16,838 bases of DNA, from contig JAMCZD010000417.1 in NCBI GenBank assembly GCA_023473405.1, positions 1-16,838 on the forward strand, given 5' to 3'. A model generated the notes under the pieces. That model was not told the origin of the DNA and ran no database searches. It was given only the letters and a program-made list of their open reading frames with translations. The position numbers and the translations under genes were made by a program. Shown here in pieces: positions 1 to 7,348 of this stretch (positions within the stretch are counted from its first letter, which is position 1; every line of letters begins with the position of its first letter). Origin of the DNA: Candidatus Omnitrophota bacterium (lineage in GTDB: Bacteria > Verrucomicrobiota > Verrucomicrobiia > Limisphaerales > UBA1319).

Positions 1-2
1 CC

Positions 3-173
3 GGCCAGTCGGAGTGGCAACTATCGGTTCAGTTGCTCTGCCAGTTGGCCAAAGGGTGCTTGCTCTTGGCCGATCGGCTCTATGGTTGCGCGGCCTTTGC
101 CGCTCTGGCCTTGGACCGTTGCCAACAAGTCCAGAGTCATTTTCTTATCCGCGTCCGATCCAATATCAAAGCG
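3..173 (+). mobile_element. IS4-family transposase internal fragment (DDE domain remnant)
   Basis: Frame 3 from the left edge encodes a stretch containing CLLLADRLYG and SHFLIRVRSN. These are hallmark segments of IS4-family DDE transposases: the second catalytic Asp lies in the ADRLYG motif (codon 72-74), and the strand FLIRVRSN follows about 35 residues later. Similarity stops abruptly near 170, where the frame continues into porin sequence. The catalytic Glu region, the C-terminus and the terminal inverted repeat are missing, so on what is visible this piece is non-functional. The first part lies outside the window. Recognition is from motif memory; a search against ISfinder would settle the family. 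Confidence 0.65.
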
Positions 174-563
174 GATGAACGCCGTGCCTGGGGGGTGGAC
201 CAGACCTCCACTATCGGCCCATTTGGTCTGACGGCCGAGTATCTCGAAGAACACTACCGGCCCACCTCCAGCCCGGCTAATTTCAACGAGTTCGTTGCCA
301 ATGGATATTATGTCCAGGGAAGTTATTACATCTGGGGACGCAAGCTCCAATTGGTGAGCAAATGGGAGAGCTTCAATCCCGGCCAGGCCAACCATGACAA
401 CCTCAATTCCATCACCGGCGGCCTGAATTACTACATCCTCGGTGACAACCTCAAGGTCATGCTCGATTATATCCATACCTGGTCCGATTTCCGGCAGGCA
501 AATCCCGCCTTTGGAAAGGATGCGTTCGACGAGGCCCTCTTGCGTATGCAGGTGATGTTCTGA
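3..563 (+). CDS. Chimeric ORF: IS4-type transposase fragment joined to the C-terminal part of a phosphate-selective porin (partial)
   Basis: The reading frame is open to the left window edge and ends at TGA 561-563. From about 171 the protein (DERRAWGVDQ..., then NGYYVQGSYYIWG) reads like the last ~130 residues of an OprO/OprP-type outer-membrane porin: alternating polar/hydrophobic beta-strands, a GYYVQGSYY strand, and a C-terminal Phe (LRMQVMF) typical of barrel proteins recognised by the BAM machinery. Family members usually have about 400-500 residues, so most of the barrel and the signal peptide are absent. The N-terminal ~57 residues are not porin but transposase-like (separate entry). 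The join is in frame near 165-176. The product is unlikely to be a working porin if this structure is real. An assembly misjoin is an equally good explanation. The porin-tail identification is fairly secure; the status as a gene is not. Confidence 0.6.
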   Translation, partial: GQSEWQLSVQLLCQLAKGCLLLADRLYGCAAFAALALDRCQQVQSHFLIRVRSNIKADERRAWGVDQTSTIGPFGLTAEYLEEHYRPTSSPANFNEFVANGYYVQGSYYIWGRKLQLVSKWESFNPGQANHDNLNSITGGLNYYILGDNLKVMLDYIHTWSDFRQANPAFGKDAFDEALLRMQVMF

Positions 564-623
564 GCATTGGAGCGCGTGTTCGTGGAGCGTGTGAAGCGTA
601 AAGAGCGTTTGGATCATGCATCG

Positions 624-672
624 TGTAGTGCGCCGGCAGGGCGAAGCGGCGACGGCGCTTTGGGCTTTGGAG
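624..672. repeat. GC-rich hairpin-forming intergenic repeat-like sequence
   Basis: The spacer 564-760 has no convincing gene. It contains a GC-rich stretch with a perfect 6-bp stem, GCGCCG (631-636) and CGGCGC (654-659), around a purine-rich loop (GGCGAAGCGGCGA). The surrounding wording (GTGCGCCGGCAGGGCGAAGCGG, shown here in part) resembles short dispersed repeats I associate with intergenic regions of Verrucomicrobia, but no second copy is in this window to prove it. There is no T-tract, so it is a poor intrinsic terminator. The 64-codon ORF through it is probably spurious. Confidence 0.3.
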
Positions 673-760
673 CGTGCCTGGAGCGCGGATGCCTGAACCC
701 GTGCGTGTCATACCTACATTTCCGATTTGCGACTGAGGCGTTCTGTGTTAAACATGTTTG

Positions 761-1684
761 ATGTTGCCCACAAAACAAGGCTCGATACGTCTGTTCCGCT
801 GGGCCGGGATCGACGTCTTTTTGCACTGGTCATGGTTTATCGTCGCGGTGATTGAGATTCAAAGCCGCGCACGGTCCTATTCGTCGTTCAGTTGGAACGT
901 TCTCGAATATCTGTCGCTGTTCCTTATCGTGCTGCTGCATGAGTTCGGCCACGCCCTGGCCTGCCGGCAGGTCGGTGGAAAGGCGGATCGAATCGTTCTT
1001 TGGCCGCTGGGCGGTGTGGCCTATGTGGCCCCGCCGCAACGACCGGGCGCGACCCTCTGGAGCATTGCCGCCGGGCCGTTGGTAAACGTTGTTCTGGCGC
1101 CCGTCCTGACCGTGCTTCTCTTGCTGAGTTCGAGGGCCGGTTGGCCCGATGCCCTGCCGAATGCCTACGGACTGCTCCGGACCGTCTGGATGATCAACCT
1201 CGGCTTGCTGATTTTCAATCTGCTGCCCATCTATCCCCTCGATGGCGGGCAAATCCTGCGCTCGTTGCTCTGGTTCTTCTTGGGGCGCGCCCGCAGCTTG
1301 ATGGTCACCACGGTCATTGGATTCATCGGCGTGGCCGGTTTGATCGCGTTCGCCGCTTGGGCAAGGTCCATCTGGATCGGCATCCTGGCGGTGTTCATCC
1401 TGTCCAATTGCTGGCGCGGCCTCATGGAGGCGCGAACGCTGGCCCGAATCGACAGAATACCGCACCGCGATGGGTGGGCCTGTCCCGAATGCAAGCAGTC
1501 GCCGCTTGAGGGGGCATTCTGGAAGTGCGCCTCGTGCTCTCAACCCTTCGATATTTTTGCCACCCGTGCCTGCTGCCCGTATTGCGGCGGACAATATCCG
1601 GTGGCGTTTTGCCCCCATTGCGGCAGCGCACATCCGCTTGACGAGTGGAAAACCGATTCCGCGCCGCCTGGCTACCGGAAATAG
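761..1684 (+). CDS. Site-2 protease (M50)-like membrane metalloprotease with C-terminal zinc ribbons
   Basis: This is a predicted polytopic inner-membrane zinc metalloprotease (307 aa) of the S2P/M50 family, which cleaves substrates within the membrane. The zinc-binding HExxH is HEFGH (residues 60-64), inside a hydrophobic segment. The second motif, with the third metal ligand, is NLLPIYPLDGG (Asp161). An early FLHWSW segment is also typical of the family. There are about five to six hydrophobic segments before residue 220. The cytosolic tail has four CxxC pairs: CPEC 241-244, CASC 256-259, CPYC 272-275 and CPHC 284-287, consistent with two zinc ribbons. A TTG start three bases earlier (758) is possible; ATG 761 is preferred. 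No clear Shine-Dalgarno is visible. Neighbours do not reveal a substrate such as an anti-sigma factor. The protease call is secure; the biological role is unknown. Confidence 0.88.
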   Translation: MLPTKQGSIRLFRWAGIDVFLHWSWFIVAVIEIQSRARSYSSFSWNVLEYLSLFLIVLLHEFGHALACRQVGGKADRIVLWPLGGVAYVAPPQRPGATLWSIAAGPLVNVVLAPVLTVLLLLSSRAGWPDALPNAYGLLRTVWMINLGLLIFNLLPIYPLDGGQILRSLLWFFLGRARSLMVTTVIGFIGVAGLIAFAAWARSIWIGILAVFILSNCWRGLMEARTLARIDRIPHRDGWACPECKQSPLEGAFWKCASCSQPFDIFATRACCPYCGGQYPVAFCPHCGSAHPLDEWKTDSAPPGYRK

Positions 1685-1694
1685 CTAGCCAAAG

Positions 1695-1758
1695 ATATTT
1701 CAAATATTGATTAGGTATTACGGGTGTGTCATTACGGCAACACAAACATAGTGCACTA
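1695..1758 (+). promoter_or_regulatory. Short palindromes upstream of the GH31 gene (possible operator region)
   Basis: The 79-bp spacer before the GH31 gene holds three dyads. ATATTT-C-AAATAT lies at 1695-1707. TGTGT and ACACA arms flank a 10-bp centre at about 1726-1745. A perfect 10-bp palindrome, TAGTGCACTA, lies at 1749-1758, five bases before the ATG. The last would cover the ribosome-binding zone and could bind a repressor. The -35/-10 pairing here (TTGATT, then CATTAC) is weak. Each dyad is short enough to occur by chance; only their clustering is suggestive. Confidence 0.25.
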
Positions 1759-1763
1759 CAAAT

Positions 1764-4268
1764 ATGACCATAGCCTCCTTTCGTCTCTGCTCCATCTCCA
1801 CTTGCCTGATAGCCAGTCTAACCTTCGCTTACGAACCGGTGGGAACTGTTACCTCCTGGACCAAATCGGGCCACGGCATCCAACTCAAGTGCGGCGAACG
1901 CCAGCAGGTTCAGATCGACTTTCTGACCGATGGCCTCTTCCGAGTGCGATGTTCGATGGACGGCGCCTTTCCCGCGGCGCGCTTGCTCGAGGAATGGCGC
2001 CTGGTGAAGCCCAATAACCAGTATCCGACCGTCCCGCTCGAGGTTGTCGAGGACGACACGCAGATCGAACTGACCAGCGCCCTACTCCGGTTGCAGCTCC
2101 AGAAAGCCCCTTTCCGAATCGCGGTTTATGATCGGGACAACCGCCTGCTGACCCGCGAAAGCGCCGAACCGGGAATGGGGGATGGCGACAAGGCTTTTGT
2201 GCAAATGGACCGGGCTTCGGACGAGCACTTTTTCGGCCTGGGCGAAGGGATAGGCACGCTTAATCCAAAGGCGCCATTCAGAGAATTTCGCTTCCCGCAA
2301 TACCATAACGTCTGTCTTCATGGGACTCAGCTGGAGCAGAGCGTCGTCACCTTGGACCAGACGGGTAAGAAGACGTTTTTCTGTCTCGGCCCAAACTGGG
2401 GAGGCATGTGCATGGCGCCGGCGGTGATCCCGTTCTTCATGAGCACCCGAGGTTACGGAATCTACCTGAACGATTTCCGGGACAGCATCTTTGACATGGG
2501 CTGCACCATTACCAATGCCTGGTCCATCACCCTGGGTGGACCACCCAACAATGTTCCGCATACCGGTTCACTCGATTTCTACTTCATCTATGGACCCTCT
2601 TTCAAACGCATCCTCGACAGCTACACCGGCCTTACCGGGAAGTCTCCGTTGCTCCCCAAATGGAGCCTTGGCTATTTCCAGATTTGCGGCTTCGAGCAAA
2701 AGCAATCCGAAGTGCTCGATATTGCCCGCGATTTTCGCCGTCGTGATTTTCCCTGCGACATGCTGCTCTTGGAGCCCGGTTGGATGAAAACGCCGTATCG
2801 CATGGATGGCTGGAGCGCCGAGCGATTCCCCGATCCAAATGCCATGATCGCCGGATTGCACAATCTCAATTTCAAGCTGGGTCTTTGGCAGTGCGGTCCG
2901 GCTGACTGGGTGTTTACTTCCTGGGACCTGCTCAAGCGCGGCGTCAACCACTGGGGTATAGATATCACGGATCCCGTGCAGGTGAAGAAGTACAAAGGCT
3001 ATCACTTCCCCTATTACGACCAGGGGATCAGTTTCTTCAAGCAATACGGCTGCGGGCAAAGCGAATGGCAGCCTGACGTTCTTTACCATAATGGGCTGAC
3101 CGGAAAGGAGATGCATAACATCATTCCCACCCTCTATTCCCAGGCCATGTTCGAGGCATATAAAGAGCACACCGGAAGGCGGACCCTGAACTATAACCCG
3201 ATGGTGGGACCGTCCCAGCAGCGTTACCCCGGTATCTGGCCGAGCGGAGACGCCGGTGGTGGCTATCAACATTTCAAGGGAGAAATGAACCTGGGCTTGT
3301 CGGGCCACACCTACACGAGCCACGACTTTGGCGACCGAAGTCCCGCGGGAATACACTGGTCTCTGCTAGGGCCATTCTGCCCCGGGGCATTGAGCGGCAT
3401 CCCGCAGGACGCCATGTGCCAGTTTTATCTCAAGCTGCGCTATCAGCTCATTCCATACATCTACAACTCACACCGGCAGGCTAACCTCACCGGCGTCCCG
3501 TACATGCGCGCCATGGTTCTCGAATACCAGGGTGACCCGGCCAGTTACCAACTCGATCACCAGTGCATGTTGGGAGATTGGTTCCTCCTTGCCATCTACA
3601 CCAAGGACGTTTACCTGCCCGCCGGAACCTGGATTGATTATTGGTCGGGCGAAACCTTCGACAGCAAGGGCGAATGGAAGCGCGATTGTCACTGGCCAGC
3701 CACGGTCGGCGGTCCGCTTTTTGTGAAAGGCGGAGCGATTATTCCCATGGGCCCGGTCGTCGCTTTTGCTGACAAGGAACCCTTGGAGATAGTGCGCCTG
3801 GATGTTTACCCTCATGGAGACTCGACGTATGCCCTTTATGAAGATGACGGGGTGACCTTCGATTACGATAAAGGCTTCTATACCAACACCAAGTTCCAGT
3901 GCCATCAAAAGGGAAACAGCATTCGGATCACCATCGGAGATCGAAACGGCGCTTATCGTAATATGCCCGAGAACCGGAGCTACCTTCTCAGTGTCCATTG
4001 CGCGAATGAACCCACAACCGTATCTAAAGGAGCGGATACCCTACCCCAGCTCCAGACAAAGGCTGAGTTGGTCTCTGACGGTACCAAGAGAGGCTGGTGT
4101 TATGATTCATCAAGCCGCACGGCCTGGATCAAGCCAATGGCAGGATGGTACTACGCCGCCGACGAGCGTAAAGAAAAGGACCCGGAAAAGGACACTGTTT
4201 ACTGGCTTGACTCGCAAAAGCATGAAGAAAAGGGCTATGATTTCCAGATCAAACTCCTCAAGAAATGA
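1764..4268 (+). CDS. Secreted glycoside hydrolase family 31 protein (alpha-glucosidase/alpha-xylosidase-like)
   Basis: A GH31 family protein of 834 aa with a short signal peptide (hydrophobic residues 3-22, cleavage likely after Ala22), so periplasmic or exported. Family members hydrolyse alpha-glucosidic or alpha-xylosidic bonds with retention. Domain order: N-terminal beta-sandwich (about 25-280, with the family segment FFGLGEG), (beta/alpha)8 barrel (about 290-610, with LPKWSLGYFQ and LLLEPGWM), C-terminal beta domain (YLPAGTWIDYWSG, about 616 on), and a DUF5110-like tail (ALYEDDG). The putative acid/base Asp496 is in PSGDAGGG. Where relatives carry the nucleophile (FFKQDG-type motif), this protein reads FFKQYGCGQ with Tyr428 (TAC, 3045-3047), so it may be inactive or changed in activity. 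It starts a run of three co-directional secreted genes. Substrate cannot be deduced. Confidence 0.88.
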   Translation: MTIASFRLCSISTCLIASLTFAYEPVGTVTSWTKSGHGIQLKCGERQQVQIDFLTDGLFRVRCSMDGAFPAARLLEEWRLVKPNNQYPTVPLEVVEDDTQIELTSALLRLQLQKAPFRIAVYDRDNRLLTRESAEPGMGDGDKAFVQMDRASDEHFFGLGEGIGTLNPKAPFREFRFPQYHNVCLHGTQLEQSVVTLDQTGKKTFFCLGPNWGGMCMAPAVIPFFMSTRGYGIYLNDFRDSIFDMGCTITNAWSITLGGPPNNVPHTGSLDFYFIYGPSFKRILDSYTGLTGKSPLLPKWSLGYFQICGFEQKQSEVLDIARDFRRRDFPCDMLLLEPGWMKTPYRMDGWSAERFPDPNAMIAGLHNLNFKLGLWQCGPADWVFTSWDLLKRGVNHWGIDITDPVQVKKYKGYHFPYYDQGISFFKQYGCGQSEWQPDVLYHNGLTGKEMHNIIPTLYSQAMFEAYKEHTGRRTLNYNPMVGPSQQRYPGIWPSGDAGGGYQHFKGEMNLGLSGHTYTSHDFGDRSPAGIHWSLLGPFCPGALSGIPQDAMCQFYLKLRYQLIPYIYNSHRQANLTGVPYMRAMVLEYQGDPASYQLDHQCMLGDWFLLAIYTKDVYLPAGTWIDYWSGETFDSKGEWKRDCHWPATVGGPLFVKGGAIIPMGPVVAFADKEPLEIVRLDVYPHGDSTYALYEDDGVTFDYDKGFYTNTKFQCHQKGNSIRITIGDRNGAYRNMPENRSYLLSVHCANEPTTVSKGADTLPQLQTKAELVSDGTKRGWCYDSSSRTAWIKPMAGWYYAADERKEKDPEKDTVYWLDSQKHEEKGYDFQIKLLKK

Positions 4269-4330
4269 ATGTGAGGAAGGTTTGACACCGCATGTCGATT
4301 GCCACCGCTAATGGCATCCTTCGGATTTTT

Positions 4331-4451
4331 CATTGCAAATTGAGCATTGAGAATTCGTTATTTCTCATTGAAGAAAGTCAGCATCGCGATGCTGACTGGT
4401 CCTGCAATGGCGTGTGCTCTGCAAATTCAATAACCAATTATCAATTATCGA
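4331..4451. repeat. AT-rich island with a perfect 22-bp palindrome (possible MITE-like remnant)
   Basis: The 242-bp spacer 4269-4510 contains an AT-rich segment unlike its surroundings. Its core is a perfect palindrome at 4376-4397 (half-site AGTCAGCATCG followed directly by its complement). A second hairpin lies beside it: TGAGAA 4348-4353 with TTCTCA 4362-4367. The outer parts are imperfect inverted repeats: AAATTGAGCATTG at 4337-4349, against CAATTATCAATTAT at 4435-4448 on the other strand. No T-tract follows the palindrome in the direction of transcription, so it is not a standard terminator. It could be a large dimeric operator, a miniature inverted-repeat element, or chance AT-rich sequence around a real operator. 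Confidence 0.35.
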
Positions 4452-4472
4452 CCCTCGCTAAAAACTGGCGTC

Positions 4473-4502
4473 TTGACACTCACCGCTGCAGAGTCACATT
4501 TT
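4473..4502 (+). promoter_or_regulatory. Candidate promoter of the GH-A hydrolase gene
   Basis: A consensus -35, TTGACA (4473-4478), is followed after 18 bp by CATTTT (4497-4502), which matches only three of six positions of a -10. The predicted start would fall within a few bases of ATG 4511, giving an almost leaderless mRNA. The -35 is strong but the -10 is weak. The extended string TTGACAC also occurs before the next gene (6140) and after the GH31 gene (4282). Confidence 0.3.
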
Positions 4503-4510
4503 GGCGGTTT

Positions 4511-6100
4511 ATGAGATTGAACACCTGTCGTTCCTTGTCCGGAATCGTGCTCCTGATCGCCTTAGCGATGGAAGCCATATTTCAGGCACTAGCAGCGGAA
4601 ACGAACTGCCCGCTTCAGACAACGATCGAGAGCAGCGCCTTTGCCGGGATTTACGATTCCGCCAGGGCTGTGTCCGTCTTTCTAAAAGCCAAGAACAACG
4701 GGCAGCACGGGCTTGACAGCGTTTTCAACTGGGAACTGCGCAGATTGCCATCGATGGAGACGCTGCGCCAAGGGCGGGTGGCAATCACAGCACCCCCTGG
4801 GCAAACGGTGCAGACCGAATTGCCGTTCCCGAAAAATGCGGACTACGGTCTCTACGAGTTCACCGCCACTGCCGTTGCCGGCAAGGAGCGGATTACGCTC
4901 GAACCCGCCAGGGCGGCAATCATGCGCGAACCGCCGAAGGACCGGGAGATGGACAACCTGGGCTTCAATATCCACGTGGTGAACGAAGAACCGGCCATGC
5001 TACTTCGCCGTCTTGGTGTCCGATGGGCAAGGATCGACTTCAACTGGAACTTTACCACCAGCCGAGACGGCATACCCTGGGACTACTTCGACAAGCAGGT
5101 TAAGACCGGAGAGAAATACGGGCTCAAGTTGCTGCCGAACTTCTGTTATGTGCCCAAGTGGGCGAGAAAGGCCGATGGCCTGTTCGATCCAAAGGACCAT
5201 GCGGACTATATCTCCAAGCTGCTTACACGATACAAGGGCAAATTCCCCGCGTTCTGCGTCTGGAACGAGCCCGACGACACCTTCAACAAGGTTTGGCCTG
5301 ATGACCTGAAAGCGATCCGGGAAGCCGTCGAAGCCGCCGATCCACATTGCAAGATCACCGGCCTTGCTCAAGCAGCCAACCCGGGCAACCCAGGCGGCTA
5401 TTTCAAATTGCTTCAGCCCCCTTATTCAATCGGAACTTACCTTGATGCCTACGATTGGCACAACTATCCGGCGCCGCGCAATCGCCGCCCGGAGGCAAGT
5501 TCGAAGGTTGATAGCGTCGAGGACCTCGAGACCACCGTCCGCCAAATCCGCCCACTTATCGCTGGAAAGGAAGTGTGGCTTTCGGAGCACGGCTATACCA
5601 CGTGCGACCCGAAGTACGATGATGCCGCGATCGGCCCGTTTGCCGTTACGGAGAGGCAGCAGGGGGATTACCTTGTCCGCCAGTTGTTGCTTGAATATGG
5701 CTACGGAATAGACCGGGTGTTCATCTATCAACTCGGCGCGGACGGAACGGCGGGAGACCCCGAATCGCAGTGGGGCATCACCCGCAGCCGTGCCAACGGC
5801 CTGTCCGCCAAGGTTGCCTATGTACAAGTTGGCAACATGGTGCAGGAGTTGGCGGGCGCCGTTCCAATCGAAGTCGCGAAACCATTGCCCGATTTCCGCG
5901 TGGCGCGCTTCCGCCGGGGCCCCACCAACGTCGTGGCGGTCTGGAAAATAGTCGGTACCGGGCAATTGACATTCCATATCAGCGACGGATATCTGAGCGA
6001 TGCTTTCGGCAACAGGACACCCGAAAATGGGACTGTCAGAGTCGATGTATCCGAGTCGCCGGTGTTCCTGGTGGGCAAGACAGTGGATGACCAAAAGTGA
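4511..6100 (+). CDS. Secreted clan GH-A glycoside hydrolase (GH39/GH5-like)
   Basis: A retaining glycoside hydrolase with a TIM barrel, 529 aa from ATG 4511. The signal peptide runs to about residue 29 (LSGIVLLIALA..., cleavage near ALA-AET). Next comes a beta-sandwich-like N-terminal domain (about 30-150), then the barrel beginning at LGFNIHVV. The acid/base candidate is Glu253 in FCVWNEPDD (strand 4, Asn-Glu-Pro signature of clan GH-A). The nucleophile candidate is Glu359 in VWLSEHGY (strand 7). A small C-terminal beta domain (about 455-529) ends the protein. An earlier in-frame start at 4292 would add 73 residues coding through the AT-rich palindromic spacer and would bury the signal peptide, so 4511 is chosen. 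No Shine-Dalgarno is visible. TTGACA lies at 4473-4478. The GH39-like label is approximate; the barrel and catalytic pair are well supported. Confidence 0.8.
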   Translation: MRLNTCRSLSGIVLLIALAMEAIFQALAAETNCPLQTTIESSAFAGIYDSARAVSVFLKAKNNGQHGLDSVFNWELRRLPSMETLRQGRVAITAPPGQTVQTELPFPKNADYGLYEFTATAVAGKERITLEPARAAIMREPPKDREMDNLGFNIHVVNEEPAMLLRRLGVRWARIDFNWNFTTSRDGIPWDYFDKQVKTGEKYGLKLLPNFCYVPKWARKADGLFDPKDHADYISKLLTRYKGKFPAFCVWNEPDDTFNKVWPDDLKAIREAVEAADPHCKITGLAQAANPGNPGGYFKLLQPPYSIGTYLDAYDWHNYPAPRNRRPEASSKVDSVEDLETTVRQIRPLIAGKEVWLSEHGYTTCDPKYDDAAIGPFAVTERQQGDYLVRQLLLEYGYGIDRVFIYQLGADGTAGDPESQWGITRSRANGLSAKVAYVQVGNMVQELAGAVPIEVAKPLPDFRVARFRRGPTNVVAVWKIVGTGQLTFHISDGYLSDAFGNRTPENGTVRVDVSESPVFLVGKTVDDQK

Positions 6101-6187
6101 AGGGAGTAATGTGAACTATAGTCGTAGGAATCCGCTGGCTTGACACACTTGCGCGCTGCTACGGCGCCGAAATAAGGGTGCTCCGAC

Positions 6188-7348
6188 ATGTCATCTCTTA
6201 TGCGAACTGCAAAAAGACCCATCCTCCTTCTGGTTTTCATCGTCGCAACTGTATCGGCTGGTGGAATTGCGCTCGGCGAAAACAAGACCGTTTCGCGCCG
6301 AACCGACATTCATCTGTTTGGGGGTGACCTGAGTCCGGACGCGCCTCTCGCGTCGTGGTATCATCGACTCGGCATAACCGACGTTTGGTTGTATCCGCTG
6401 AAAGGAGCGTTCCCGCAGGATCAGCGTAGTGATACCCAGAGAACGGTCGAACAACTCGAGCACGACGGGGTATTGGCTGCTTACCAGCATAATGCGATCC
6501 GGTATTGGTGGTTTGAACGGCCTGTGCCCGACTATGCTTACGAGACGGAGAAGCGGCGGAACGCGCCCGGTATTCAGCTCTGGGATAATGCGCCAGAAAC
6601 CCAGGATTTCTGGCGCGGAGTATGTGAGAGCGCCACTGTCATTTATGCCCAGGCTCGCAGTGCCGGGTTCGAAGGCCTGGTCTTCGATGGGGAAGCATAC
6701 TACAGCTATAAAGGAGACGAGTCCGGGAAGACAAAGCCTTGGGTCTGGGGCGGTCATGGCGACCAGTATGGATTGCAAGGCAACTATTATAAACGCGGTC
6801 GACAGGTCGGAGAGGCGATTCAATCGGTATGGCCCGGCGCAAAGATCGTTATGGTTTATGCCTTTGGCTATCCGGGCGAGCGCTGGTGGTATCAGGGATT
6901 CAAGGACGCCGGTCTCGAGCTTTTCCTTGGCGCCGAACATACCTACGGCGCGGGCCCTGCCAAACCCGGCGGCCAGTGGTATCAATCCTGGTGGCTCGGC
7001 AAAAAGACCAAGGCGACGTGCGACTGGAAACGGACCCAGTTCCCCTTTATCCATGACAACCAGCACGTGATCGCCGGCGTTGCCCCGATTGATTTCGGCG
7101 CGCATACCCCGAACTATCGAGCCCAAGACTTTCGCGAGCAGGTCGATAGCGCCGCCAACGGGGACCCCGCCGGCCCCATCCCTGTTTGGATTTGGCCTGG
7201 CGGCCCTTTCTCACCCCAGAGTTGGAAGGAGACCGACTTTGCCGACGGCAACGCTGCCCAGGATTACATTCGTGTGTTGCACGATTACAGTCGGGCCTTT
7301 GATCCGGCCAAAGCGCAGCCAACTGGAAAAGCTCCGGATCGCAGGTGA
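6188..7348 (+). CDS. Secreted protein of unrecognised family, glycoside-hydrolase-like TIM barrel
   Basis: Predicted exported protein of 386 aa. Residues 10-30 form a hydrophobic signal segment after basic residues (RTAKRPILLLVFIVATVSA), with cleavage near residue 30. Internal features suggest a (beta/alpha)8 fold: WYHRLGITDVWLYP (57-70), then GFEGLVFDGEAYY (160-172), with Asp167 and Glu169 at the end of a predicted strand, then KIVMVYAFGYPGERWW (219-234), FLGAEHTYG (247-254) and PVWIWPGG (332-339). High Trp/Tyr content fits a carbohydrate-binding cleft. I cannot assign a CAZy family. It may start at ATG 6188 or ATG 6200; AAGGGTG ending at 6180 is a weak ribosome-binding site for the former. 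It lies 87 bp after the GH-A gene on the same strand, and its stop codon abuts that of the convergent beta-propeller gene. A role in glycan breakdown is inferred from context. Confidence 0.75.
   Translation: MSSLMRTAKRPILLLVFIVATVSAGGIALGENKTVSRRTDIHLFGGDLSPDAPLASWYHRLGITDVWLYPLKGAFPQDQRSDTQRTVEQLEHDGVLAAYQHNAIRYWWFERPVPDYAYETEKRRNAPGIQLWDNAPETQDFWRGVCESATVIYAQARSAGFEGLVFDGEAYYSYKGDESGKTKPWVWGGHGDQYGLQGNYYKRGRQVGEAIQSVWPGAKIVMVYAFGYPGERWWYQGFKDAGLELFLGAEHTYGAGPAKPGGQWYQSWWLGKKTKATCDWKRTQFPFIHDNQHVIAGVAPIDFGAHTPNYRAQDFREQVDSAANGDPAGPIPVWIWPGGPFSPQSWKETDFADGNAAQDYIRVLHDYSRAFDPAKAQPTGKAPDRR

Noticed and set aside
567..761. 64-codon plus-strand ORF after the porin tail
   Set aside because: Composition is unlike protein and it runs through a hairpin-forming repeat-like stretch; no start signal or conserved-looking motif.
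4376..4397. Palindrome as an intrinsic terminator of the GH31 gene
   Set aside because: It lies more than 100 bp past the stop codon, has no loop and no T-tract downstream.
4292..4510. Upstream extension of the GH-A hydrolase to an ATG at 4292
   Set aside because: The added 73 residues code through an AT-rich palindromic spacer and would place a good signal peptide inside the protein.
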